Shown here in pieces: positions 1 to 7,059 of a DNA stretch of 27,636 bases. The notes under the pieces were generated by a model, which did not search any database, was not told the origin of the DNA, and was given only the letters and a program-made list of their open reading frames with translations. The DNA is from CBDTYW01 sp965364735 (lineage in GTDB: Bacteria > Actinomycetota > Nitriliruptoria > Nitriliruptorales > Nitriliruptoraceae), in NCBI GenBank assembly GCA_965364735.1, contig CBDTYW010000013.1, positions 1-27,636 on the forward strand, given 5' to 3'. Made by a program: the position numbers and the translations under genes. Each line of letters starts with the position of its first letter. The first letter of the stretch is position 1.

Positions 1-1
1 C

Positions 2-535
2 GGGATCTTCCTGCCTGACGCGCTGTCGGCCGCGACGTTCGGGGCACGTGGTCGGGCGCCCGTGCTGCTGGTCCGCTCCGACACGGTCCCTGCGAGCACC
101 CGCTCCGCGGCGCTCCGGATCCTCGGAGCCGACGGTGAGATCATCATCGTCGGTGGCGAGTCGGTCGTCTCGGCCGGAGTCGCTGAGGCCCTCGCGAAGG
201 AGCACTCGGTCCGACGGATCGCCGGTGAGGATCGCTACGCGACTTCGGTCGCGCTCGCGGAAGAAGCGCAGACCTTCTCAGCGGGTCGAGCTCCCGTGTT
301 CCTCGCGAGCGGGGGAGCCTTCCCCGACGCGCTGAGCGCTGGGCCCGCGGCGGCCGCGGCAGGCGGCGTGCTCGTGCTCGTGCATCCGGACCACCTCGAT
401 CTCAGCGTGGCGACCCGGGACTGGATCGCCCAGCATCGCGAGGAGATCGACGAGGTCGCGGTTGCCGGCGGGATCGTCGCGATCGCCCGGGCCGTCATGG
501 ACGCGGTCGAGGCGCTGATGCAGGACGGCGGCTGA
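2..535 (+). CDS. Cell-wall-binding repeat 2 (CW_binding_2) protein, 3' end only
   Basis: The frame is already open at the left edge, so only the last 177 codons are visible. The protein has two copies of the motif F-x-D-A-L-S-A (LPDALSAA near the edge, FPDALSAGPAAAAAGG further on), an IIVGGE segment with a degenerate AVAGG copy near the end, and one RIAGEDRYATSVALAEE unit. These are hallmarks of the CW_binding_2 family (PF04122), whose repeats usually come in threes and bind cell-wall anionic polymers outside the cell. The missing N-terminus probably holds a signal peptide and perhaps a catalytic or adhesive domain, so the role of the whole protein cannot be stated. It converges on the membrane-protein gene that ends at 564. 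Confidence 0.9.
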   Translation, partial: GIFLPDALSAATFGARGRAPVLLVRSDTVPASTRSAALRILGADGEIIIVGGESVVSAGVAEALAKEHSVRRIAGEDRYATSVALAEEAQTFSAGRAPVFLASGGAFPDALSAGPAAAAAGGVLVLVHPDHLDLSVATRDWIAQHREEIDEVAVAGGIVAIARAVMDAVEALMQDGG

Positions 536-563
536 TCGTCGACTCAGCTCCGGGCCGCGCTGA

Positions 564-1082
564 TCAGGTGAGGACGGTCTCGACCGCCATCGTCAGGGAA
601 GCCGTCACGATGCCGACCAGGAAGATCCGGTAGCTGAGGTTGAGCCAGCGGTACTTGTGGGTCTTGATGCTCACGCCGAGATCGTGGATGTCGCGGATCT
701 GGGCCTCGTACATGTGGGCGTCGCTGGAGAGCACGATCTTCATCTCGTCGAGGTAGTCCTCGACGGGGAGGTTCGCGAAGTGGCCGAAGAACAACGCGTT
801 GGGGTGCTCGATCTTCCGCGTCGACGAAGCCCCGAAGGTCGGGCTCACGGCAAGGAGCGCGAGCACGAGCGAGATCAGCGAGGCGATGCTGAGGACCAGG
901 AACCCCCAGTACAGGTGGTCGCGATCCAGGTTGGAGAACGCGAAGCTGAGCAGGATGGAGGTCGAGGCGAGCATGATGTTCGCCTTCTGGTCCGCCATCG
1001 CGCTGAGCGTGATGTGGTGGTGCTGGACGTTCTTCAGCAGGTGGGTCCCGGCGATCGTCTGGTCGATGTCCTCGAAGCTCAC
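564..1082 (-). CDS. PycTM/DUF5706-type three-helix membrane protein (Pycsar-effector-like)
   Basis: 172 residues from a GTG start at 1082, preceded by GGGAGG about 8 bases upstream. An open frame continues upstream through the divergent promoter but looks non-coding, so GTG is preferred. Order: a soluble N-terminal helix with HHITLSAMADQKANIML, first membrane helix directly after it, a second helix (YWGFLVLSIASLISLVLALL), a cytoplasmic stretch with NALFFGHFANLPVEDYLDEM, then a third helix at the C-terminus. The MADQKAN motif and the FFGHF...Y...M block match what I know of PycTM, the membrane effector domain of Pycsar anti-phage systems, which responds to cCMP or cUMP. No nucleotide cyclase gene is in the window, so its input is unknown. 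It could also be a housekeeping relative not involved in defence. Function is by resemblance only. Confidence 0.7.
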   Translation of the reverse strand: MSFEDIDQTIAGTHLLKNVQHHHITLSAMADQKANIMLASTSILLSFAFSNLDRDHLYWGFLVLSIASLISLVLALLAVSPTFGASSTRKIEHPNALFFGHFANLPVEDYLDEMKIVLSSDAHMYEAQIRDIHDLGVSIKTHKYRWLNLSYRIFLVGIVTASLTMAVETVLT

Positions 1083-1117
1083 GGCGCGCCCTCCCGGTCC
1101 GGGTCTGTTCCACGGCG

Positions 1118-1133
1118 ATGCTAGGAGTAGGGT
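1118..1133. promoter_or_regulatory. Divergent promoter with nested -10 hexamers
   Basis: On the plus strand TAGGAG (1122-1127) and TAGGGT (1128-1133) lie just before the PhnA-like gene. On the minus strand TAGCAT (1118-1123) precedes the PycTM-like gene. All begin with TA and two fit TANNNT. The motifs overlap, so the two genes may compete for polymerase. No clear -35 was seen. TAGGAG may instead serve as the Shine-Dalgarno sequence for the gene at 1141. Confidence 0.35.
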
Positions 1134-1140
1134 CGCGCCC

Positions 1141-1449
1141 ATGAACGATGACCTGACCTGCCCCGTCTGCACCATGGCCGACCTCCTCGAGGGGGACGGC
1201 CACCATGAGTGCATCACCTGCGGCCACGAGTGGGCCGCCGAGCGCGTCGTCACCGACGCCAACGGCAACGTTCTCGTCGAGGGCGACTCGGTGACCCTGA
1301 TCAAGGGGCTGAAGGTCAAGGGTGGCTCGCCCCTGAAGGTCGGCACGAAGGTCACCAACATCCGGCTGGCCGAGGGTGACCACGAGCTCGACTGCAAGGT
1401 CGACGGGCAGCTCATCATGATCAAGGCGATGTACGTCAAGAAGGCCTGA
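1141..1449 (+). CDS. yjdM: PhnA/YjdM family zinc-ribbon protein
   Basis: 102 residues. The N-terminus carries a zinc ribbon, CPVC at residues 7-10 and CITCGHEW about 18 residues later, followed by the PhnA domain (DANGNVLVEGDSVTLIKGLKVKG, split here only by family convention, then GTKVTNIRL and a lysine-rich end VKK). This order and length match the YjdM (formerly PhnA) family. Despite the old name 'alkylphosphonate utilization protein', the biochemical role is not settled. The frame is open far upstream, but homology begins at the ATG at 1141, which has AGGAG 13-17 bases before it. It is divergent from the membrane protein and followed after 64 bases by an unrelated small enzyme. Confidence 0.9.
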   Translation: MNDDLTCPVCTMADLLEGDGHHECITCGHEWAAERVVTDANGNVLVEGDSVTLIKGLKVKGGSPLKVGTKVTNIRLAEGDHELDCKVDGQLIMIKAMYVKKA

Positions 1450-1460
1450 CGCGTTCGCCC

Positions 1461-1466
1461 TACCTT
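1461..1466 (+). promoter_or_regulatory. Candidate -10 hexamer TACCTT
   Basis: CCTACCTT lies about 50 bases before the ATG of the ABM-domain gene and matches the C-TANNNT pattern seen before many other units here. No convincing -35 was seen. Confidence 0.3.
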
Positions 1467-1513
1467 CGATCGTCGAGGTCGCCGCAGGCGTGGCCCGGAC
1501 CGACGGAGCCACC

Positions 1514-1819
1514 ATGGGCAAGCTGACGATGACCGGCACGATCTCCTGTCAGCCCGGCAAGGGTGACGAGATGGCTGCCGTCCTCGCCGAGATGGTCGAG
1601 GCCGCGAGGAACGAGCCCGGGGTCGAGGTCTACTCCTACCACCGTGGCGACGACGACACGTTTCACTTCTTCGCGTTGATGGCCGACGCGTCGTCGATGC
1701 AGGGGCATGGTCAGTCGCCTGAGATGCAGGCCGCCATGGCGAAGTTCGGCCCGCTCATGGCCGCCCCGCCACAGATGTCGATGTCCAAGCCCGTCGCCGC
1801 AATCGGCCTGGACGTCTGA
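1514..1819 (+). CDS. Antibiotic biosynthesis monooxygenase (ABM) domain protein
   Basis: 101 residues from the ATG at 1514, which has GGAG six bases upstream. A GTG at 1490 would add eight residues that look non-conserved. The body GTISCQPGKGDEMAAVLAEM...ARNEPGVEVYSYHR...FHFFALMADASSMQGH follows the ABM ferredoxin-like fold: a first strand, a helix, the conserved EPG turn, then YxYHR and a second strand ending in the H-rich helix. Family members act as dimers and include cofactor-free monooxygenases, haem-degrading enzymes and proteins of unknown role. The substrate cannot be read from the sequence. It ends one base before the M16 peptidase start, so it probably belongs to that operon. Confidence 0.75.
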   Translation: MGKLTMTGTISCQPGKGDEMAAVLAEMVEAARNEPGVEVYSYHRGDDDTFHFFALMADASSMQGHGQSPEMQAAMAKFGPLMAAPPQMSMSKPVAAIGLDV

Positions 1820-1820
1820 G

Positions 1821-3143
1821 ATGCCGCCCACCACCCGCGATCCGCTCAGCCCCCCGCAGCTGGAGCTCGTCCAGACGACGCTGGACAACGGCCTCACGGT
1901 GGTCGTCCAGCAGGATCCGTCGACGGTTCTCGCCGCGGTCAACCTGTGGTACGGCGTCGGCTCCCGGGACGAGGAGCAGCACCGGACCGGCTTCGCGCAC
2001 CTGTTCGAGCACATGATGTTCCAGGGCTCGGCCAACGTCGCGCCGAACGAGCACTTCGCGTTCCTGGAGAAGGTGGGCGCGGCGCTGAACGCCACGACAT
2101 CGGTCGACCGGACGAACTACTTCGAGTCGGTTCCCGTCGAGCATCTCGACCTCGCGCTGTGGCTCGAGGCGGACCGGATGGGCTCCCTCGACGTCAGCCA
2201 GGAGAACCTCGACAACCAGATCGAGGTCGTCAAGGAGGAGAAGCGGCAACGCAACGACAACCAGCCAGCGGGATCCTTCTTCATCGACCTGCTCGCCGGG
2301 CTCTTCCCGGTGGGTCATCCGTACGCGCACGCGCCGATCGGCTCGATGGAGCACCTGGACGCCTCGGACCTTGCGTACGTGCGGTCGTTCCACGCGATGT
2401 ACTACGGCCCCAACACGGCCGTGCTGACCGTGATCTCGCGGCTCGCTCCCGAGGTCGTGCTCGACCGGGTCCGGCACTTCTTCGGCGGCATCCAGCCGAT
2501 CGCGCCCCCGCCGGCGACGCCGTCCGCGTCCGTCGAACGGTGGCAGCTGGACACTCCGTTCCGTCGTGTGATCGAGGATCGGGTCCAGGCGCCGGTGATC
2601 GGGATCGGGTGGCGGATCCCCGGGTACGGCCACGCCGACCATGCCGCCGTGCAGCTCGCGCTCTCGGTCATGGGGGCAGGCCGTGGGTCCCGTCTCGCCA
2701 AGGTGCTGACGCGCGACGAGCAGCTCGTGATGCCGTCGGAGGGGATGGTCGGGGCGATGAGCTGGGACCTCGGGTCATCGATCGCAGCCGGACAGCTGCA
2801 GTGTCGGCCCGGCGTCGAACCCGAGCGGGTGATCGCCAGGATGGCGGCGGAGTTCGACCGCATCGTGGCGGAGCCGCCCACCGAGGCCGAGCTCGTCCGG
2901 GCGCGCGCGCTCGAGGCCTCGCACTGGATGAGCTCGCTGGGATCGGTCGCTGGCCGAGCGGACGAGATCGGCAGGGTCACCACGAAGACCGGGGTGGCGG
3001 AGCACGTGAACCGTGAGCTCGACGGGGTGCTCGCCGTGACCTCGGACGACGTGGCCCGCGTCGCTGCCGAGTGCCTGTCCTTCGACGGGAACGTGGTGCT
3101 CTCCTACGTCCCCGCCCGCTCCGGTGCAGAGGCGGACGCATGA
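1821..3143 (+). CDS. M16 family zinc metallopeptidase, catalytic subunit
   Basis: 440 residues. The inverted zinc motif HxxEH is present as HLFEH at residues 60-64, and the third ligand is a glutamate in VVKEE around residue 139, at the spacing normal for M16. The fold continues with the second half-domain (GIGWRIPGYGHADHAAVQLA and GRGSRL). The length suits the bacterial M16B type, which degrades unfolded peptides as a clam-shell of two chains. No signal peptide is seen, so a cytoplasmic location is likely. The next gene starts inside its stop codon (ATGA) and encodes the matching non-catalytic chain. An upstream extension of the frame overlaps the ABM gene and is rejected. Confidence 0.93.
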   Translation: MPPTTRDPLSPPQLELVQTTLDNGLTVVVQQDPSTVLAAVNLWYGVGSRDEEQHRTGFAHLFEHMMFQGSANVAPNEHFAFLEKVGAALNATTSVDRTNYFESVPVEHLDLALWLEADRMGSLDVSQENLDNQIEVVKEEKRQRNDNQPAGSFFIDLLAGLFPVGHPYAHAPIGSMEHLDASDLAYVRSFHAMYYGPNTAVLTVISRLAPEVVLDRVRHFFGGIQPIAPPPATPSASVERWQLDTPFRRVIEDRVQAPVIGIGWRIPGYGHADHAAVQLALSVMGAGRGSRLAKVLTRDEQLVMPSEGMVGAMSWDLGSSIAAGQLQCRPGVEPERVIARMAAEFDRIVAEPPTEAELVRARALEASHWMSSLGSVAGRADEIGRVTTKTGVAEHVNRELDGVLAVTSDDVARVAAECLSFDGNVVLSYVPARSGAEADA

Positions 3144-4483
3144 ACACGCTCATCACCACGCGCCCTTCTCCGAACGCCAGCCCGCCATGGACGTTCCCCG
3201 CGATCACGAGGATCGTCACGGACGGTGTGACCCTGCTGGCAGCCCACCTCCCGGGACGCCCGATGGTCGCCCTCCACGTGGTGGCCGATGCCGGAGCCAG
3301 CGCGGAGCCTGCGGGACGCTGGGGCGTCGCCGGGCTGACCGCCTCCGCCCTTCTCAAGGGAGCGCGCGGTCTCGACGAGGACGCGCTCGCCATCGCGTTC
3401 GAGTCCGTTGGCGCTTCGCCGACGGGCGCGTCTGGGTTCGACCATGCGACCTTCTCGTTGTCGACGCCAGCCGGGTTGCTCGCTGACGCCGCAGCCCTGG
3501 TGGCCGACGTCGTACGACGCCCCACGCTCGACCCGACCGAGCTCGCGGACGTCCGGCAGCAGGCGCTCGACGGGCTGGCCGCTGCCGAGGCGAACGCGGC
3601 CCACGTCTGCGGTCGATCAGCCCGACGTGGGTTCTTCGAGGGTGGCAACCGGTGGTCCGTCGCGGCGGGTGGAACGATCGAGACGCTGGGAGCGCTCGAT
3701 GCCGGCACGATCCGCGACTTCCACGCGGATCGCTGGGCTCGATCTGAGCTCACGATCGTGCTGGCCGGTGACCTGGATGGCGTCGAGCTCGAGACAGTTG
3801 CCGCTGCGTTCTCCGTGACCGACGCGCGTGGCGTTCCGGCAGGGATCGCGGAACCGCAGCCAACGGGCGGCGGGGTCCGCATCGTCCTTGCGGACATGCC
3901 CGGTGCCGTGCAGTCGGTCATCAACCTGATCGCCCCGGGCCCCGCCTACGCCATCGCGGACGCTGCCCCGCTGCACGTCGCGCAGGCCGTCGTCGTCGCG
4001 GCCTTCGGAGCCCGGCTGAACCAGAAGCTCCGCGAGGAGCTGGGCTGGACCTACGGGGCGAGCGGGTCGTTCCAGCGCCACCGAGACGGTGGGATGTTCC
4101 TCTTCTCCACGCAGGTCCGCAACGAGGTCACGGCCGGCACGATCACCGAGACGCTTGCGCTGCTGCGAGCGTCCGTCCTCGACGCACCCCTGACCGACGC
4201 GGAGGTCGAGCAGGCGCGCGACAACGCGGTCAGCAAGTTCGCGGTCGCCTACGACGGTGCTGGCGCGGTGGCCGGGGCCCTCGTCAACCGTGCATCCCAC
4301 GGGCTGCCGGACGACGAGCGCGATGTGATGCTCGCGAACCTGAAGGCCGTCACGACGGAGCAGGCGAACGCGGCGTGGCGCACCCGGCTCGACCTGGACG
4401 ACGTGGTCATCGCGGTCGCTGGAGACGCGGCCGAGGTCCGCGAATCCCTCGTCGCGACGGGTGTGCCGGTCATCGGTGGCTGA
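3140..4483 (+). CDS. M16 family peptidase homologue, non-catalytic subunit
   Basis: 447 residues. It shows the M16 fold but the place of the zinc motif reads GVAGLTASALLKGA, with no HxxEH, so it cannot bind the catalytic zinc. It keeps the substrate-binding R...Y pair of partner chains: KLREELGWTYGASGSF near residue 300. The gene overlaps the catalytic subunit by four bases (ATGA), which suggests coupled translation and equal amounts. In two-chain M16B enzymes, one chain supplies the zinc and the other supplies the R/Y pair. The pair should therefore form one heterodimeric protease. Alanine- and glycine-rich loops are typical of the family. Confidence 0.92.
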   Translation: MNTLITTRPSPNASPPWTFPAITRIVTDGVTLLAAHLPGRPMVALHVVADAGASAEPAGRWGVAGLTASALLKGARGLDEDALAIAFESVGASPTGASGFDHATFSLSTPAGLLADAAALVADVVRRPTLDPTELADVRQQALDGLAAAEANAAHVCGRSARRGFFEGGNRWSVAAGGTIETLGALDAGTIRDFHADRWARSELTIVLAGDLDGVELETVAAAFSVTDARGVPAGIAEPQPTGGGVRIVLADMPGAVQSVINLIAPGPAYAIADAAPLHVAQAVVVAAFGARLNQKLREELGWTYGASGSFQRHRDGGMFLFSTQVRNEVTAGTITETLALLRASVLDAPLTDAEVEQARDNAVSKFAVAYDGAGAVAGALVNRASHGLPDDERDVMLANLKAVTTEQANAAWRTRLDLDDVVIAVAGDAAEVRESLVATGVPVIGG

Positions 4484-4516
4484 GCGGGCTGCCGGCCCCT
4501 GTGGCATCCTGCGGCC

Positions 4517-4753
4517 ATGGGAACCAGGGACACCGCACGAGGGCTCTACGAGCTCGTCCAGGAACGTCTCGTCGAGGCGCGAGCGCTCACAGACGACCTC
4601 GACGTCTCCGATGACGTGCGCGCGGCCGTCGAGCGTCGTCTCGCTGCGGTACAGCAGGAGTCCCAACATCTGGTGACGAACGCGTCGCGGAACCTCGACG
4701 CGCTGCTCACCGAGCTGCGAGCTGGACGGGCCCCGGTGAGCGACGTCGACTGA
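4517..4753 (+). CDS. Small helical hypothetical protein
   Basis: 78 residues, rich in Arg, Glu, Leu and Ala, with no cysteines. The pattern (LYELVQERLVEAR, VRAAVERRLAAVQQE, NLDALLTEL) predicts two or three amphipathic helices, perhaps a coiled coil. I do not recognise a family. The ATG at 4517 has no strong Shine-Dalgarno sequence. It lies 33 bases after the M16 pair and could be the last gene of that operon. It converges on the Trm11-like gene, and the two stop codons lie 9 bases apart within a small hairpin. Confidence 0.6.
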   Translation: MGTRDTARGLYELVQERLVEARALTDDLDVSDDVRAAVERRLAAVQQESQHLVTNASRNLDALLTELRAGRAPVSDVD

Positions 4754-4766
4754 CCGTTGTCGTCAG
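4750..4766. terminator. Small hairpin spanning two convergent stop codons
   Basis: CTGAC and GTCAG form a perfect 5-bp stem around a 7-base loop. The stem includes the TGA of the small helical gene and the complement of the TGA of the Trm11-like gene. Part of the symmetry follows simply from the two stop codons facing each other. There is no T-tract. Confidence 0.25.
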
Positions 4767-5842
4767 GGCAGACGCGCGATCACGATGTCGCGGCGGATGC
4801 TGCGGTCCACGATGTGGGTGAACGAGATCTCGCCGAGCTCGTCCGCCTCGACGACCTCGAGCCCGGCGTCGGTCAGCATGGCCTGCATCCGGTTTCGGCC
4901 GAGGTTGTGGGTGTTCCACGAGAACGCCACGCCGCCCCCGGCGCGGACGACGCCCGTGATCGAGCTGAGCGTCTCCGCGACGAGACCCTCGATGTCGGGG
5001 GCGCCCGACTTCCCGCTCGTCCCGGTGTGCTGGACGCCGTACGGGAGGTCGGCGAAGACGGCGTCGAAGCTGTTCTTCGAGAAGTACTTCCGGGCATCCG
5101 CGAGCTTGCCCTGCACGAGGTCGATGTTGATCGCGCGCGGCAGCTCGGCCTTCTCCGCCCCGCTCGAGACCGTGACGGTGACGCGCTCGCCCTGGGGCTT
5201 CAAGCGGATGCGGTTGTGCTGATGCTTCACGCGGTGCTCGCGCAGGTAGTGCTTGCTGAACGTCGCCCAGTCGTCGAACGACGTCTTGTCGAGCTCGATG
5301 CCCGCGCAGTCCCACCCGAACATCAGGGCCCGGTTGATCGTCGTGCCGCGCCCCGCCATCGGGTCGAACATCTTGACCGGCGCCGACCCGTTCCAGATCC
5401 CACCGCTCAGTCGCCGGGCCGCGCTGGCCGCGAGCACGACGCCGAGGTGCGTCCACATCTCGTTGGTCTTGCCGGCGTATCGCTGGATGGAGATGAGGTC
5501 TGAGGGGAACTGGTCGAGGAGCTGCATGTCGCGGGGCGTGTGGGGACGCTTCGTGCCCTCCTCGCCGGACACCTCGAAGACGCAGTGCACGAACGAGAGG
5601 TTGTCGAGCGCCATCCCGAATGCGCCCGACATCGCCTCGTCGGAGAGCTCAACGTCGAGGAACTCGGCGCGTCCCTCGGTCCGCAGCGAGACGCTGATGG
5701 GCGCGGTGCCGGTGAGGAGATGGTGGACCGCGGTCAGCTCGGCGCGCGCGAGCTCGGGCAGCTGGGCGCGGTAGACGCCGTTGGCTGCAGGCCGGATCAG
5801 GAGGGCCAGCTGGTGGGTGGTCAAGGTCAGTCCGCTCGTCAT
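4763..5842 (-). CDS. Trm11-like SAM-dependent RNA/DNA methyltransferase
   Basis: 359 residues from the ATG at 5842; another ATG at 5860 would add six residues and neither has a strong Shine-Dalgarno sequence. The C-terminal half is a Rossmann methyltransferase of the UPF0020/Trm11 class. Motif I is FDPMAGRGTT (about residue 160), and GIELD follows, which should bind the ribose. The catalytic motif is DLPYG (about residue 265), a variant of N/D-P-P-Y used by amino-group methylases such as tRNA guanine-N2 methyltransferases. The first 150 residues do not show a clear THUMP domain. A role in tRNA base methylation is the best guess, but the target is not visible. Confidence 0.8.
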   Translation of the reverse strand: MTSGLTLTTHQLALLIRPAANGVYRAQLPELARAELTAVHHLLTGTAPISVSLRTEGRAEFLDVELSDEAMSGAFGMALDNLSFVHCVFEVSGEEGTKRPHTPRDMQLLDQFPSDLISIQRYAGKTNEMWTHLGVVLAASAARRLSGGIWNGSAPVKMFDPMAGRGTTINRALMFGWDCAGIELDKTSFDDWATFSKHYLREHRVKHQHNRIRLKPQGERVTVTVSSGAEKAELPRAINIDLVQGKLADARKYFSKNSFDAVFADLPYGVQHTGTSGKSGAPDIEGLVAETLSSITGVVRAGGGVAFSWNTHNLGRNRMQAMLTDAGLEVVEADELGEISFTHIVDRSIRRDIVIARLP

Positions 5843-6029
5843 GCTGCGAGGGAAACACATCCGAGGCGCTCATCCCTCACAGGCACGTGCCGGTCTACGC
5901 TCGACGCACGGATCGCTGCGTGGAGAGGGTCCTCGGTACGTCCGGTTGCTCCGCGTCTCGACGTGTCTTGGAGCCGCCTTGCGCTCGTGGCACTCGCCGT
6001 GCTGGCCGTCGACGGGATGACGTCACGGC
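5843..6029. other. Intergenic region between the Trm11-like and Nudix genes
   Basis: Both flanking genes read leftwards, so this should hold the promoter of the Trm11-like gene. TACGCT at 5896-5901 on the plus strand and TAGACC opposite it resemble -10 elements, but neither is convincing for the minus strand. A short GTG-started plus frame at 5963 runs antisense into the Nudix gene and is probably chance. Confidence 0.4.
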
Positions 6030-6051
6030 CTGATCAGCCTGTGCTGATCAG
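6030..6051 (-). terminator. Hairpin at the Nudix stop codon
   Basis: Two copies of the self-complementary octamer CTGATCAG are separated by CCTGTG. They can pair as an 8-bp stem with a 6-base loop. The stop codon of the Nudix gene lies inside the second copy. No T-tract follows on the minus strand, so it could be a T-less actinobacterial terminator, an RNA-stabilising hairpin or a protein site. Confidence 0.35.
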
Positions 6052-6770
6052 ATCGTTCGCTCGTACGTCCACGCCGCGTCCGACAGCGTGAGCCGGTTGC
6101 GGGCGCCCTCGATCCTGGCGTCGCTCGTCTCGTAACCCGCGTCACCCGGCCAGAGCGTGACGAGGATCTCGCCCCGCAGATCAGCTCGGGTGATGAACTG
6201 CGGGGACTCCTCTGCGGCGACATGGGCGAGGAGCGCATCAACGGTCTCGTGGGAGGCGAACTCGTGCAGCGTCACCCACGTCGGTGGGACGAGCTGGACC
6301 TCGCCGGCGTCGCGCCGGGCGATCAGGTCCGCGGGGCGCGCCCACTGGGACTCGTGGATCTCACCGTCGTCGATCATCACGTCACCGGCCGGCCCCGACG
6401 GGTTGCGCGCGACGAAGAACCACGTGGCGAACCTCTTCACCTCGATCGGCGGTGGCATCCAGAACGAGAGCGGCACGATGCCTTCGGGGTCGCGTGGCAG
6501 CACGACGTCGGCTTCCTCCTCGGCCTCGCGGATCGCGGCGGCGCGGTGCGCGCCGAGCTCGTCATCGCCGAGCGGCGCTGCGCGGTCCTCGTCGTCGACG
6601 CGGCCGCCCGGGAAGACCCACATGCCTCCGAAGGCGACCTTCGAGTTCTTGCGCAGCATGAGCGTCTCGATGCCGTCCGCCCCGTCCCGGACGAGCGCGA
6701 CGGTCGCGGCATCGATCGCCGGCGTCGCGACCTTCGTCGTGCCGATGCCGAGATGGTGGACGTCACGCAC
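6048..6770 (-). CDS. Nudix hydrolase with expanded Nudix box (NUDT19-like)
   Basis: 240 residues from a GTG at 6770 with AGGAG six bases upstream, an almost ideal start. The Nudix motif is present but stretched: WVFPGGRVDDED at about residues 51-62 is followed after an insert by REAEEEADV at 81-89, so the usual 14-residue gap between the first Gly and the Arg is about 25. The last Gly of the motif is Asp. The long insert and the later PPPIEVKRFATWFFVA segment resemble the NUDT19/RP2 group, whose animal members cleave CoA and acyl-CoA. An organic pyrophosphate is certainly the kind of substrate expected; CoA is an inference. The gene stands alone between two intergenic gaps. Confidence 0.88.
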   Translation of the reverse strand: MRDVHHLGIGTTKVATPAIDAATVALVRDGADGIETLMLRKNSKVAFGGMWVFPGGRVDDEDRAAPLGDDELGAHRAAAIREAEEEADVVLPRDPEGIVPLSFWMPPPIEVKRFATWFFVARNPSGPAGDVMIDDGEIHESQWARPADLIARRDAGEVQLVPPTWVTLHEFASHETVDALLAHVAAEESPQFITRADLRGEILVTLWPGDAGYETSDARIEGARNRLTLSDAAWTYERTI

Positions 6771-6796
6771 GGATCGCTCCTCGTTCGGGTCCTCGG

Positions 6797-6802
6797 AGCC
6801 TA
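6797..6802 (-). promoter_or_regulatory. Candidate -10 hexamer TAGGCT for the Nudix gene
   Basis: CGTAGGCT on the minus strand lies 26 bases before the GTG start, leaving room for a short leader with the AGGAG site. The same hexamer precedes the SDR gene at 8912. Confidence 0.4.
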
Positions 6803-6925
6803 CGGCGGACCTCGATGTGCTTCAGCGGGGCCTCGGGGGGACGGGCTGAGCCAGGAGCTCAGCGCGGAGGTCAGGCGTGGCATGACGATCCAGGTCAGCA
6901 GGATGACGTTGATGCCGGCGACGTG
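6800..6925 (-). pseudogene. Remnant of a membrane protein 3' end
   Basis: Read on the minus strand, this stretch gives HVAGINVILLTWIVMPRLT, then SALSSWLSP, and a stop at 6800. A hydrophobic helix followed by VMPRLT and a W-L end is what I recall from the C-terminus of membrane-anchored ABM-type proteins of actinobacteria. Upstream the frame turns into arginine/proline-rich low-sense sequence and has no plausible start. It looks like the last 40 codons of a gene whose body was deleted. The evidence is the translation alone, so chance cannot be excluded. Confidence 0.35.
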
Positions 6926-7015
6926 CGATGTCGGCGGGTGAGCGCCCCGCGGTGATGGCCGGGCGGGGTGCGCCCTCCTGCGTGAACAACAGCCGGCGAT
7001 CGCCGGTCGCCGGGA

Positions 7016-7021
7016 TACGGT
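7016..7021 (+). promoter_or_regulatory. Candidate -10 hexamer TACGGT
   Basis: Lies 38 bases before the ATG of the methyltransferase gene. Just downstream CATAC (7033-7037) and GTATC (7043-7047) form a loose inverted repeat that could bind a regulator. Confidence 0.3.
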
Positions 7022-7059
7022 TGCCCAACATTCATACCGGGAGTATCTGCTTGAGCACC

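Larger units (their letters stand above)
6771..7059. other. Intergenic region between divergent Nudix and methyltransferase genes
   Basis: It contains the Nudix leader, the putative gene remnant, a perfect 7-bp hairpin GCTGAGC-CAGGA-GCTCAGC (6845-6863), and the promoter area of the methyltransferase (TACGGT at 7016-7021). No further intact gene was found. Confidence 0.5.

Noticed and set aside
799..1140. Upstream extension of the PhnA/YjdM frame
   Set aside because: Homology starts at the ATG at 1141 and the extension is antisense to the PycTM-like gene.
5963..6091. Short hydrophobic plus-strand frame starting GTG
   Set aside because: It runs antisense into the well-supported Nudix gene and lacks a good ribosome site.
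6845..6863. GCTGAGC hairpin as a terminator
   Set aside because: It lies between divergent genes where no transcript should end, and has no T-tract; it might belong to the lost gene.
6822..7031. 69-codon minus-strand frame
   Set aside because: Arg/Pro/His-rich with no protein pattern; the neighbouring frame holds the more convincing remnant.
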